Origin: Streptomyces sp. 35G-GA-8
GTDB lineage: Bacteria; Actinomycetota; Actinomycetes; Streptomycetales; Streptomycetaceae
DNA length: 64,000 nucleotides
Direction: 5' to 3'
NCBI RefSeq assembly: GCF_023534745.1
Contig: NZ_JAMHJQ010000009.1
Span: 248,001-312,000, forward strand
The notes under the pieces are model-generated. The model was given only the letters and a program-made list of their open reading frames with translations, did no database searches and was not told the origin of the DNA. Both the position numbers and the translations under genes were made by a program. Shown in pieces: positions 1 to 8,487 of this stretch (the first letter of the stretch is position 1; the number at the start of each line of letters is the position of its first letter).

Positions 1-930
1 CTGCTTGGTGAGCGAGAGCTTTTCCCAGTCGTCCAGGAGCATACGGATACGCCGTACGACCGCGTAGGAGCCGCCCGCCATCCAGGACGGGGTGCCGGCC
101 GCCGGGGTCGCCGGGACGAAGATCCGCCGGTCGAAGTCGGGGTCCGACTGCTTGGGGTTGCCGGTGCCGTCTATCTGACCCATGAGATTCCGGCTGGTCA
201 TGGGGTGGGCGGTGGCGCCGGGGGTGCGGTTGAAGCCGTTCATCTGCCAGCGCACCCGGGCCGCCTCGCCCGCGTCCTTCTGGAGCGCGCGCAGCGCGTG
301 GAAGGCCACAAGCGCGTCGTTGGAGCCGATCTGGATCCAGAGATCGCCATTGCTGCGTCCGGCGTCGAGATGGTCCGAGGAGAAGGCGGGCAGCGGATCC
401 AGAGCGGCCGGGCGCCGGGCGGCCAGGCCCGTACGGTCGAAGAAGGTGCGGCCGAATCCGAAGGTCACGGTGAGGGAGGAGGGTCCCGCGTCCAGGGCGA
501 TACCGGTGTCATGGCCGCCGTCCGCCTCTGCCGTTCCCGCGCCGCCGCCCGCGGCCGGTTCCCCCGCCATCAGCGTCCGCGCCGTGGCCGACCAGCGGCG
601 CAGCAGCGCGGCGGCTTCCTTCCGTCCCGCGCCCGGGGCCAGGTCGAAGGCGATCAGATGGCCACGGGCGTGCAGGGGGGTGGTGATGCCGGGCTGGTGC
701 GCGCCGTGGAAGGGGACGGAGTCCGTGCCGACGGTGGTCAGAGCGGTCGCCGGCGCGGGGCGGCTCGCCGCGTAGGCGCCGGCTCCACCCACCGCCCCGA
801 GGGCGAGTCCGGTCGCGCCGGCGGCGCCAGCGGTGCCGAGGAGCCGTCGCCTGGAGATACCGGCGAGAGGGGCCCGGTCGTCGTTGTGGCCGTGCCGGTT
901 GTCGTGGTCCTGCCGGGTTGTCTCGCTCAC
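1..930 (-). CDS. dtpA: Dyp-type heme peroxidase, Tat-exported (DtpA-like), 3' end outside window
   Basis: Reads from a GTG at 930 to the window edge, so the C-terminus is missing. The N-terminus has a twin-arginine signal (RRRLLG near residue 26, then a small hydrophobic stretch), indicating folded export by Tat. Around residue 250 is GQIDGTGNP, the GxxDG signature holding the distal catalytic Asp of dye-decolourising peroxidases. It starts 6 bases after the CopC-CopD gene stop, so it closes the copper operon. In Streptomyces lividans the equivalent peroxidase DtpA works with Sco and ECuC to mature the copper oxidase GlxA; by context this is the same system. The family call is firm, the specific role is inferred. 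Confidence 0.88.
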   Translation of the reverse strand, partial: MSETTRQDHDNRHGHNDDRAPLAGISRRRLLGTAGAAGATGLALGAVGGAGAYAASRPAPATALTTVGTDSVPFHGAHQPGITTPLHARGHLIAFDLAPGAGRKEAAALLRRWSATARTLMAGEPAAGGGAGTAEADGGHDTGIALDAGPSSLTVTFGFGRTFFDRTGLAARRPAALDPLPAFSSDHLDAGRSNGDLWIQIGSNDALVAFHALRALQKDAGEAARVRWQMNGFNRTPGATAHPMTSRNLMGQIDGTGNPKQSDPDFDRRIFVPATPAAGTPSWMAGGSYAVVRRIRMLLDDWEKLSLTKQ

Positions 931-936
931 GATGGG

Positions 937-2976
937 TCAGCCGATCTTCACGTTCTTGTCGACGGTGGTCTGGTCGATGTCGGAGGTACGAATGGTCAGC
1001 TGGAGCTGCCATTCACCCGGCATCGGGATCTGTACGGCGCCCGCGCTCCAGTGCCCGGGAGCGAAGCGCTCGGGCACGATCGGCAGCGGACCGATCTTCT
1101 GGGCCGTGAGGGTGAAGGCGGCCTTCACCTCGGGCACATCCAGTGGTTGTCCGTCCGGGCCGTCGACGTAGATATGCATCGCGTTGGCGCCGGGGCGGCC
1201 GGGGTCGAGGGTGAGCCGCATGGTGCCCTTGCCGTTCTCGCCGCCGGTGTCGAAGGGCAGCGTGAGGTCGACGGGGCCTTCGGACGTGGGCGCGGTGGCG
1301 GCCGTGCCGCCGGTCGCGCCTGCTTCCTGCTCGGCGGTACGGCCCGGCTCGGTGGAGGTCAGTACGGTCGTGACGGCGAGGAGCACCACGGCGACTCCGG
1401 CTTCGGCCAGTACGGATCGGCGCAGTCCGATTCGCCTCGGATCGGCGTCGCGGATCCGCTTCTGGCGAGCAGTCGCCAGTGCGGCTTTCTGCCGTGCGAG
1501 CTGGGTAGCTCTCTCACTGTCACCAACGACGGTCGTCGCCGCGGCGGGCTTGGTCCCACTCCCAGTCTCCGATCCCGTCGCGGCTTCGGCTTCGGCCTTG
1601 GCCTTGGTCTTGGCCTCCGCCTCCGCATCCGCATCCGCATCCGCCTCGATTCCTGCCCGTGCCTCTTTCCCTGTCCCTGCCTCTGCCTCCGTTGCCCCTG
1701 CCTCATCAGTCCGTTGTCCCAGCCGTTCCGTCCACCGACGGGAGAACCAAGCGATCCCGACCAGCACAGCGACGAGCCCGACCTTGACCAGAAGGAGCTG
1801 TCCATATGACGTGCCCCAGAGCGCCGACCACGATCCGACCTGACGCCAGGACTGGTAGAGCCCGGTCACGGCGAGTACGACGACGCTGATGAACGCGATG
1901 CGCGAGAAGCGCCGCACCGCCGCGTTCTCGATGGAGGGTGCCCGGTAGAGGGCGACGAGCAGCGCCGTGAGCCCGCCGAGCCAGGCCGCCACCGCCAGCA
2001 GATGCAGGACATCCACCGGCATGGCGAGACCGGTCTGGATCCCGGTCGAGGCGTGCTCGGCGAGCGCCCACGTTCCGGCGATCCCGGCCGCGACGACGGT
2101 GCCGCCCACGGCGAGTCCGAAGGTGAGGTCCTTCCTCTCTTTGCTCTCCTCCTCGTCCCGGGGCGTCTCCCGCTTGGCGTACGCGCCGAAGAGGACGGCC
2201 ACGAACAGGGCGGCGGCGCCGAGCAGCAGCAGCCGGGAGACGAGCGCCGCTCCGGTTTTTGTGGCCAGGACGTCCTGTAGTCCGCCGAGATCGAAGGCGT
2301 CGCCCAGTTTGCCCGAGCCGGTGTACGGGCCCCGCAGGAGCAGCAGGACGAGCGTGGCGGCGGTGAGGGTGAGCCAGCCCTGTACGACGAGCCGTTGCAG
2401 GGGACGTACGGACGCTCCGCGCGGCCAGCAGCCGAGGACGAAGGCTGCACCACCGACGAGGAGGATGAAACCGGCGTACGAGATATAGCGCGCGATGTCG
2501 TAGAGGGTGCCGACCAGTCCCCCGCCGGCTTCCCCGCTGGGCACGGCGGCCGTGGTTGTCGAAGGCGCTCCGATGGAGAAGGTGAAGGCGCCGGAGATGG
2601 GATGGCTGTCGGCGGAGACGGCCTGCCAGGCGACGGTGTAGGTGCCGTCGGGCAGCCCCGTGCGGAGGTCGATGCCGTAGGTGATGGTGCCGCCGCTGCT
2701 CAGATCGCGGATCTTCCCGGCGTCGGCGCGCTTGTTGTCCGGATCGAGCACACGGATCGAGTCGTCGCCCATGGCGACCTGTTCGGAGAAGGTGAGGCTG
2801 ATGTCCTTGGGAGCGGTGGCGACCACCGCCCCGTCCTCGGGGGTGCTCCCGGTCAGTGCGGCATGCGCCGACGCCGTGCCGGAGAGCACGGTGAAGACGG
2901 TGCCGAGAAGCACCGTGGCAATGAGCAGTAGCCGCACCAACGGTGCGGATCCGAAGCGCGGGGCGGTGGCTGTCAT
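937..2976 (-). CDS. CopC-CopD fusion copper transport protein (YcnJ-like)
   Basis: 679 residues from an ATG at 2976. A signal peptide ends near SAHAALTGSTPEDG, putting a His at the mature N-terminus as in CopC copper-binding domains (about residues 37-135, with a second conserved His in HPISGAFTF). Then come about eight membrane helices of the CopD type (roughly 155-420), a low-complexity Ala/Glu/Lys/Thr linker (about 430-500), one more membrane helix and a C-terminal extracytoplasmic domain of about 90 residues. It probably moves copper across or holds it at the membrane. It lies 14 bases downstream of the PCuAC gene and 6 bases upstream of the Dyp peroxidase, so all are likely co-transcribed. 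The linker DNA is micro-repetitive. Confidence 0.88.
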   Translation of the reverse strand: MTATAPRFGSAPLVRLLLIATVLLGTVFTVLSGTASAHAALTGSTPEDGAVVATAPKDISLTFSEQVAMGDDSIRVLDPDNKRADAGKIRDLSSGGTITYGIDLRTGLPDGTYTVAWQAVSADSHPISGAFTFSIGAPSTTTAAVPSGEAGGGLVGTLYDIARYISYAGFILLVGGAAFVLGCWPRGASVRPLQRLVVQGWLTLTAATLVLLLLRGPYTGSGKLGDAFDLGGLQDVLATKTGAALVSRLLLLGAAALFVAVLFGAYAKRETPRDEEESKERKDLTFGLAVGGTVVAAGIAGTWALAEHASTGIQTGLAMPVDVLHLLAVAAWLGGLTALLVALYRAPSIENAAVRRFSRIAFISVVVLAVTGLYQSWRQVGSWSALWGTSYGQLLLVKVGLVAVLVGIAWFSRRWTERLGQRTDEAGATEAEAGTGKEARAGIEADADADAEAEAKTKAKAEAEAATGSETGSGTKPAAATTVVGDSERATQLARQKAALATARQKRIRDADPRRIGLRRSVLAEAGVAVVLLAVTTVLTSTEPGRTAEQEAGATGGTAATAPTSEGPVDLTLPFDTGGENGKGTMRLTLDPGRPGANAMHIYVDGPDGQPLDVPEVKAAFTLTAQKIGPLPIVPERFAPGHWSAGAVQIPMPGEWQLQLTIRTSDIDQTTVDKNVKIG

Positions 2977-2990
2977 GGTCCCTCAGTCCC

Positions 2991-3485
2991 TCATTGCTGG
3001 GCCGGGTTGTAGTTGATCTCCTTCACGGGAAGCTCGACCTTGATGGGGTCGGCCTTCTCGAAGTGCAGTTCAATGCCGACCTTCTGGCCCTGCTCCGGCT
3101 GGCGTTTGAGACTCATGAACATGATGTGGTTGCCACCACGCGCGAGGTTCAGTTCGCCGCCGGCCGGGATGTCGAAGGACTTCACCTTCCGCATTTTCTG
3201 GTTCTCGGTGCTGTGGATCGTGATGTCGTCGGAGATGTCGCTGGTGACCGAGGTGAGCTTGTCGGCGGCGCCACCGCTGTTGGTGACGACGAGGAAGCCC
3301 GCCGCGAGATCGCCGACCGGGCGCGGCATATAGCCACCGCTGACCTTCAACTGAGGTGCGTTGCCCGAGGGGTTGGCGGAAGCGTCGGACGAAGAGGAGG
3401 AAGCGGATGATGCCGAGGAGCAGCCGGCCAGCGCGAGCGCGGCGGTCAGTCCGGCCGCGAGAGCGAGGGGGGCACGGCGGTTCAC
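2991..3485 (-). CDS. Extracellular copper chaperone lipoprotein, PCuAC/DUF461 family (ECuC-like)
   Basis: 164 residues, GTG start overlapping the Sco stop (GTGA), so translationally coupled. The N-terminus is a lipoprotein signal with lipobox LAGC, then a Ser-rich spacer. The copper-site residues of the PCuAC fold are visible: His in TIHSTENQKM, Met of the same stretch, and the HIMFM cluster in GGNHIMFMSL, i.e. a His/Met Cu(I) site. It should act outside the membrane, handing copper to Sco or to secreted cupro-enzymes. Position between Sco and CopC-CopD supports the role. Family assignment is confident; the partner is inferred from the Streptomyces ECuC/Sco literature. Confidence 0.87.
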   Translation of the reverse strand: MNRRAPLALAAGLTAALALAGCSSASSASSSSSDASANPSGNAPQLKVSGGYMPRPVGDLAAGFLVVTNSGGAADKLTSVTSDISDDITIHSTENQKMRKVKSFDIPAGGELNLARGGNHIMFMSLKRQPEQGQKVGIELHFEKADPIKVELPVKEINYNPAQQ

Positions 3486-4159
3486 GGGGTCTCACCCTTG
3501 ATGAGTTTCGGCAGGTCCTTGGCGTAGTCGTCCGAGGAGGCGTCCTCGCCGTAGAGGACATACCCGCCGTCGGTCTTCGGTGAGAACGCGATGACCTGCG
3601 CGCCGTGCATCGATACGACGGTGCCGTCCTTCTCCTTCTTGGGCGCGTCGATGCCGATGCCGAGCTGACGCGCGCCCGCCTGGATGGTGGGGAAGTCGCC
3701 GGTGAGACCGACGAAGGACGGATCGCCCGCGCTGGCCAGCCACTTGCCGAGCTCGGCGGAGGTGTCCCGCTCCGGGTCGGTGGTGACGAAGACGACCTGG
3801 AGCTTGTCCTGGTCGGCCTTGGGCAGCGACTTACGGGCGATGGCGATATTGCTGATCGTTGTCGGGCAGACGTCCGGGCAGTTGGTGTAGCCGAAGTAGA
3901 TGAGCGTCGGCTTGCCCTTGGTCGCCTCGCGGAAGTCGTACGACTCCCCCTTGGTGTCCTTCAGGACGAGGTTCGGCTTCTTGAACGGTGTGTCGAGCAC
4001 GGTCGCGGCTTGGGTCTTCGGCTCGGCGGAGACATCGGCGACGGGCTTCGCCGAGTCGTCGCCACCGCCGCAGGCGGTCAGGGTGAGTGCAAGAGCCGCG
4101 ACGAGGGCGGCGGCGGAGGCCACTGCCTTCTTGCGGGACGTCACTGTCTTCGTGCGCAT
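3482..4159 (-). CDS. sco: SCO1/SenC-type copper metallochaperone lipoprotein
   Basis: 225 residues from the ATG at 4159, chosen over an upstream in-frame start because a basic n-region and lipobox (LTAC) follow directly. The thioredoxin-like Sco fold is shown by the copper-binding CxxxC in GYTNCPDVCPTT and the distal His in SMHGAQVIAFSP. Sco proteins deliver copper to cytochrome c oxidase CuA and, in Streptomyces, to the GlxA radical oxidase. The gene sits after ycnI with a 170-base gap containing a short GCCGTA micro-repeat near 4274-4305, and overlaps the PCuAC gene by four bases. Confidence 0.9.
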   Translation of the reverse strand: MRTKTVTSRKKAVASAAALVAALALTLTACGGGDDSAKPVADVSAEPKTQAATVLDTPFKKPNLVLKDTKGESYDFREATKGKPTLIYFGYTNCPDVCPTTISNIAIARKSLPKADQDKLQVVFVTTDPERDTSAELGKWLASAGDPSFVGLTGDFPTIQAGARQLGIGIDAPKKEKDGTVVSMHGAQVIAFSPKTDGGYVLYGEDASSDDYAKDLPKLIKGETP

Positions 4160-4330
4160 GGGGATATTTCCTGGTCGTGGAGTACGGGCACCGGACACGC
4201 GGGCCGGATCTGATTCCCGGCCCCGCGTGTCTCGGGCGCCGCGGGTACGTGGTGTGGGTGGTGCCGTGGTGCGCGTGGCCGTGGCCGTAGCCGTAGCCGT
4301 AGCAGTGGGCCCTGGCGCGTGAGGGGAGCG

Positions 4331-5047
4331 TCAGGCCGTACGGCGCCGGCCGGCCAGCACGGCGAAGGTCACCCCGGCGATGCCGACGAGGATGCCGATG
4401 AGACCGAGGGCACGGGCGGTGGTGTCACTCGCGTCGGCGGAGGCCGTCGCGTGCTTCGCTTCGTCCTTCGCCTCGGTCCCGGCGGTGGCCGAGGCGCCGT
4501 GCCCGTCCCCGGTGGCCGCGGTGAGCTTCAGCACGGGCGCGGGGCTCAGGGGCTCCGCCGCGCCTTCCTTGGGCTCCTCGATCCAACGGGCGACGTCCTG
4601 GTTGTCGTACGTCTGGATCGTCTTGAAGACCAGCTGGTCGGCGTCCTCGGGGAGTTGTCCGACGGAGAGCGGGAACTGCTGGAACTGGCCCGGTCCGATC
4701 TTGCCGCCGTCCGCGGTCCAGGTGACCTTGGACACGGCCTCGGTGATCGTGTTGCCGTGCATCTCCAGCGGCTTGGCGAGCTTGGTCTTGGTGACTTCGA
4801 CCTTCCAACCCGGCAAGGGCTGCGGCAGCACGGACGCCAGCGGGTGGTCGGCAGGGAGATTCACTTCGACCTTGACGGTGGAGGCGTTGTCGCGCTCGTT
4901 GGGGACCTTGAAGTTGACCGTCACGGAACCGCCCTTGGCGGCCTCGCCCTGCGGCTGCACGCCGACATGCGCGGAGGCGGAGCCGGCCATCAGCAGAAGG
5001 GAGGTCGCGGCGATACCGCCGGCAACGGAGACGCGGGTGACGTTCAT
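4331..5047 (-). CDS. YcnI-like copper-binding membrane protein (DUF1775)
   Basis: 238 residues from ATG 5047; an in-frame GTG at 5071 is an alternative start. A signal peptide ends at SASAHVGVQP, so the mature protein begins with or near the His that, with a conserved Trp (VTWTADGG), forms the YcnI copper site. A C-terminal helix (ALGLIGILVGIAGVTFAVLA) plus RRR anchors it in the membrane facing out. YcnI is regularly found with CopC-CopD/YcnJ, as here, and probably takes part in extracellular copper handling. It is likely the first gene of the minus-strand copper operon. Confidence 0.85.
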   Translation of the reverse strand: MNVTRVSVAGGIAATSLLLMAGSASAHVGVQPQGEAAKGGSVTVNFKVPNERDNASTVKVEVNLPADHPLASVLPQPLPGWKVEVTKTKLAKPLEMHGNTITEAVSKVTWTADGGKIGPGQFQQFPLSVGQLPEDADQLVFKTIQTYDNQDVARWIEEPKEGAAEPLSPAPVLKLTAATGDGHGASATAGTEAKDEAKHATASADASDTTARALGLIGILVGIAGVTFAVLAGRRRTA

Positions 5048-5195
5048 TACTGAGAACACAGAGCACTCCACGGTGCGAGAGAAAGTAGAGAGGGGTGAAC
5101 AGACGGGGGCGCCGCAGCGGTGTGCGACGGCATCGCGACCTCACCCCGGTCCGTGTCCGATGTCCATCGGCACGCGAAAGCGCGGGGGTGTCGCG

Positions 5196-6020
5196 TCAGG
5201 CTGCGAGAGCGAATACGGCCGGAGGGCCGCGTCTGATCACCGTGTGCTGGAGCGTCTCACCGGACGGTGGCGGGAGAGTACGGTACGGGCCACGCCAGGC
5301 GCGCGGTTGCGGCGCGGGCACGCCGGGCAGCCCGGCGCGCAGGGCCCGTACGAGGGCGAGAGCCGCGCGCAGGGCACGCAGCAGCGCACTGTCGGTCACT
5401 TCGCCGATACCCTGCGTCGACAGCTGGGTGAGCCGGAGAAGGGCGAGATCCCCGCGGCGCAGCAGCCAGCCCGTCGCGAGGGCGGCGAGCAGATGCCCGA
5501 GCACCATGGGGAGGGAGGGCAGCAGCCCTTCGCCCGCGGTGGTGGCCGACGTGGCGGTCGAGGCCGCGGGTCCGAACGCGGACACCATGTGCTGATGGGT
5601 GCTCGTCGCCGAATCCACCGGGCTGATCCCCGCGTTGGCGACGATCCGCTGTGCGTCCACCGCGCTGAGCGAGGCGGGGCCCGGTCCGCAGACCAGTTTC
5701 GCGGCCAGTCTGATCAGCGCGTCGTCCGTGCCCGCCGGCACCTTGAGGTGCTGCTGGCCGGCGCCGAACAGGCTGTGCAGGCCGAGCTGACCACCCATCA
5801 GGGCGATGACGATGGAGCCGGTCGAGCGTGCCCGTCCGGCGAGCGGTGCGGCGACCGCGAACACTCCCAGGAAGCCGAGGAGCAGGGTCCACCAGGGGAC
5901 CGGCGCGCAGGCGGCCAGTACATGCCCGGTCGCCGACAGCACGACGCAGACCGCGGTGAACACCGCGGCCCTCAGCAGCCGCGGCGCGGCTCCGGCGTAC
6001 ATGCGGACGGGACTGGACAT
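5196..6020 (-). CDS. Conserved membrane protein of unknown function
   Basis: 274 residues. Three hydrophobic helices in the N-terminal 95 residues (AVFTAVCVVLSATGHVLAAC, the WTLLLGFLGVFAVAAPLAG stretch and a third around IVIALMGGQLGLHSLF) and one near residue 170 (LPMVLGHLLAALATGWLLRR). The middle contains several His residues (HSLFGAGQQHLK, STHQHMVSAF) that could bind metal. It lies just upstream of ycnI on the same strand with a gap of about 150 bases, so it may be a further copper-cluster member, but I recognise no characterised family and assign no function. Confidence 0.7.
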   Translation of the reverse strand: MSSPVRMYAGAAPRLLRAAVFTAVCVVLSATGHVLAACAPVPWWTLLLGFLGVFAVAAPLAGRARSTGSIVIALMGGQLGLHSLFGAGQQHLKVPAGTDDALIRLAAKLVCGPGPASLSAVDAQRIVANAGISPVDSATSTHQHMVSAFGPAASTATSATTAGEGLLPSLPMVLGHLLAALATGWLLRRGDLALLRLTQLSTQGIGEVTDSALLRALRAALALVRALRAGLPGVPAPQPRAWRGPYRTLPPPSGETLQHTVIRRGPPAVFALAA

Positions 6021-6328
6021 GGCCGGGTCATCATCGCACTGCGGCCCCGGACGCCGTAGGGCAGGTCCGGAAGGTCACTCTCTGCCCGATCTCTGCCCGG
6101 ATCTCTGCCCGGTCCCCGCCACCGTCCCCGCCAGGTCCTCGCACGGTCTCTGGCCATACCGCTGTGCCCCGTCCCCTACACCGCGGTGCGCCACGGACGC
6201 GTCCGCCGAATGAGGGCTATCACGTCAACCGCGTGCTTAGACCGGAGACGCGGGGCAATACGTATCGGTATGTCGAGCCTCGATATGTCGAGCGCCGGTA
6301 TGTCGAGCCGCAGCCTGGAGGCTGGAGC
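6021..6328. other. Intergenic region with short tandem repeats
   Basis: About 300 bases between divergent genes. It holds CTCTGCCCG(G)AT repeats near 6078-6115 and, at about 6267-6311, three imperfect copies of a 15-base unit containing ATGTCGAGC, ending just before the ribosome-binding site (TGGAGGCTGGAGC) of the downstream gene. Promoters for both flanking genes should lie here, but I cannot place them. Confidence 0.5.
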
Positions 6329-6808
6329 ATGAGCATCTGGTGGTCTGTCCACTTGCGGCGCGAAGCCGCGAGCGTTCCGCTCGCCCGCCGCCTTCTGCTC
6401 GGCGCCATGGACACCGCGGGTGTCGACCCTGACATCTCCTTCGACCTGTCGGTCGCGCTCAGCGAAGCCTGTGCGAACGCCGTTGAGCACGGTGGGAACG
6501 AAGGGGCCGGTGAGCCACCGGGGGCGTACCGGGTGACCGCGTATCTGGACGGCGAGAGATGCCGTATCGAAGTGGCCGACTCGGGCCCGGGATTTCCCGC
6601 CCGAAGGGTGGTGCGGCGTACGGCCCCCGCCCCCGCGCCCGCGCCTACCCCCGCCCCCGCGCTCATGGCCGAGAACGGCAGGGGGCTGGGGCTGATCGAG
6701 CAGCTCGCCGATCATGTGCAGTTCGGGAACCGGCCGGGGCGCGGCGCGGTGGTCAGCTTCGACAAGATCCTCAAATGGCGCGAGGGCGCCCTGCTCAGAG
6801 CCATGTGA
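6329..6808 (+). CDS. HATPase_c (anti-sigma/RsbW-like) ATP-binding regulator
   Basis: 159 residues. The ATG at 6329 is preceded by GGAGGCTGGAGC; longer in-frame readings upstream lack support. It has the single-domain GHKL ATPase layout: N-box in LSEACANAVEHGG, G1 in VADSGPGFP, and G2 in ENGRGLGLIEQLAD. Such small kinases in Streptomyces act as anti-sigma factors or regulators of STAS-domain partners. An Ala-Pro repeat (APAPAPAPTPAPA) sits in the ATP-lid between G1 and G2, an odd expansion in a normally short loop. No partner sigma or STAS gene is adjacent; a SpoIIE phosphatase lies 1.7 kb downstream. Confidence 0.85.
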   Translation: MSIWWSVHLRREAASVPLARRLLLGAMDTAGVDPDISFDLSVALSEACANAVEHGGNEGAGEPPGAYRVTAYLDGERCRIEVADSGPGFPARRVVRRTAPAPAPAPTPAPALMAENGRGLGLIEQLADHVQFGNRPGRGAVVSFDKILKWREGALLRAM

Positions 6809-6910
6809 ACTCAGAGCGGGACGCCCTCCACCAGGACTGCCAGGACCACCAGGACCGGGGCCGGGGCCTAGGCGGGGGCCGGACCCGGGCCGGGGATCAG
6901 GCTCTCGGGC

Positions 6911-8392
6911 TCAGGCCCGCTTGAGCGCCGCCATCCATGCCTCGACCTCGTCGGCCCGGCGCGGCAGCGCGTCCGACAGGTTCCGGTTCCCGTCCTCCGT
7001 GACGAGGATGTCGTCCTCGATCCGGACGCCGATGCCGCGGTACTCCTCGGGCACGGTCAGATCATCGGCCTGGAAGTAGAGCCCCGGTTCGACGGTGAGG
7101 CACATCCCCGGCTCCAGCGTGCCGTCCGCGTACGCCTCCCGGCGCGCGGCCGCGCAGTCGTGGACGTCCAGACCGAGCATGTGACCGGTGCCGTGCAGGG
7201 TCCAGCGGCGCTGGAGCCCCAGCTCCAGGACCTTCTCGACCGGCCCCTCAAGGAGCCCCCACTCGACCAGCTTCTCGGCGAGGACCCGCTGCGAGGCGTC
7301 GTGGAAGTCGCGGTACTTCGCGCCCGGCCGCACCGCCGCGATGCCGGCCTCCTGGGACTCGTAGACCGCGTCGTAGATCTTCCGCTGGATCTCGCTGTAG
7401 CGGCCGTTGATCGGCAGCGTGCGCGTGACGTCCGCGGTGTAGAGGGTGTGAGTCTCCACACCGGCGTCGAGCAGCAGCAGATCGCCGGGGCGTACGTCGC
7501 CGTCGTTGCGTACCCAGTGCAGGGTGGTGGCGTGCGGTCCCGCCGCGCAGATCGAGCCGTAGCCGATGTCGTTGCCCTCGACGCGGGCGCGCAGGAAGAA
7601 CGTGCCCTCGATGTAGCGCTCGCTGGTGGCCTCGGCCTTGTCGAGGATCTTCACGACGTCCTCGAAGCCCCGGACGGTGGAGTCCACGGCCTTCTGCAGC
7701 TCGCCGATCTCGAACGCGTCCTTCACGGCGCGTGCCTCGGAGAGATGGACGCGCAGCTCCTCGTCGCGCTCGGCGGTGACCTTGTCGGTCAGCGCGGCCT
7801 CGACGCCGGCGTCGTGTCCCCGGACGTTGCGGACGGGGCCCGTGGCGTCCTTGAGGGCGGCGGCAAGCTCCCGTACGTCCTTGGCGGGGATGCCGAGAAG
7901 CTGCTCGGCCTCGGTGAGGGAGTGCCGGCGGCCGACCCACAGCTCGCCCTGGCCGTCGAGCCAGAACTCGCCGTTCTCGCGGTTGGAGCGCGGCAGCAGA
8001 TAGACGGTCGCGTCGTGCCCGCCCTCGTTGGGCTTCGGCTCCAGTACGAGGACGCCGTCCTGGGTCTGGTCGCCGGTGAGGTACGCGTACTCCGTGGAGG
8101 CGCGGAAGGCGTACTCGGTGTCATTGGAGCGGGTCTTGAGGTTGCCCGCGGGGATCACCAGGCGTTCGCCGGGGAAGCGCGCCGAGAGCGCGGCGCGGCG
8201 GGCGGCGGTCTCGGACGCCTGCGCGATCGGCTCCAGGCCGTGCAACTCGGTGTCGGCCCAGCCTGACTTCATGTTCTCTGCGAGCTCATCGGACACGCCC
8301 GGGTACAGACCGTTCTTCCTCGGCTTGATGGGGGCTTCTTCTGTTTCAGGGGTCTCCGGCTCCGGGGTCTCCGGTGTGAGCTCCTCAGCCAC
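6911..8392 (-). CDS. pepP: Xaa-Pro aminopeptidase (aminopeptidase P, M24B)
   Basis: 493 residues, GTG start at 8392 with ribosome-binding site GAGGAGAAGAC. N-terminal AMP_N domain (about 60-210), then the pita-bread M24 domain. The metal ligands are visible: Asp of LLLDAGVETHTLY, Asp of TADVTRTLP, His of LHGTGHMLGLDVHD, Glu of LTVEPGLYF and Glu of VRIEDDILVTEDG. It removes N-terminal residues preceding proline, in the cytoplasm. The N-terminus has a TPETPEPETPETEEAP micro-repeat before the conserved part. Length and motifs are typical for Streptomyces PepP. Confidence 0.94.
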   Translation of the reverse strand: MAEELTPETPEPETPETEEAPIKPRKNGLYPGVSDELAENMKSGWADTELHGLEPIAQASETAARRAALSARFPGERLVIPAGNLKTRSNDTEYAFRASTEYAYLTGDQTQDGVLVLEPKPNEGGHDATVYLLPRSNRENGEFWLDGQGELWVGRRHSLTEAEQLLGIPAKDVRELAAALKDATGPVRNVRGHDAGVEAALTDKVTAERDEELRVHLSEARAVKDAFEIGELQKAVDSTVRGFEDVVKILDKAEATSERYIEGTFFLRARVEGNDIGYGSICAAGPHATTLHWVRNDGDVRPGDLLLLDAGVETHTLYTADVTRTLPINGRYSEIQRKIYDAVYESQEAGIAAVRPGAKYRDFHDASQRVLAEKLVEWGLLEGPVEKVLELGLQRRWTLHGTGHMLGLDVHDCAAARREAYADGTLEPGMCLTVEPGLYFQADDLTVPEEYRGIGVRIEDDILVTEDGNRNLSDALPRRADEVEAWMAALKRA

Positions 8393-8487
8393 GTCTTCTC
8401 CTCATACGACTACGGATCTGGACCATCTTTTCCATCGTATGTGCGAGGGGAGGAAGGCCTCGGCTCTCTGTGAGGAATCCGTCATGA

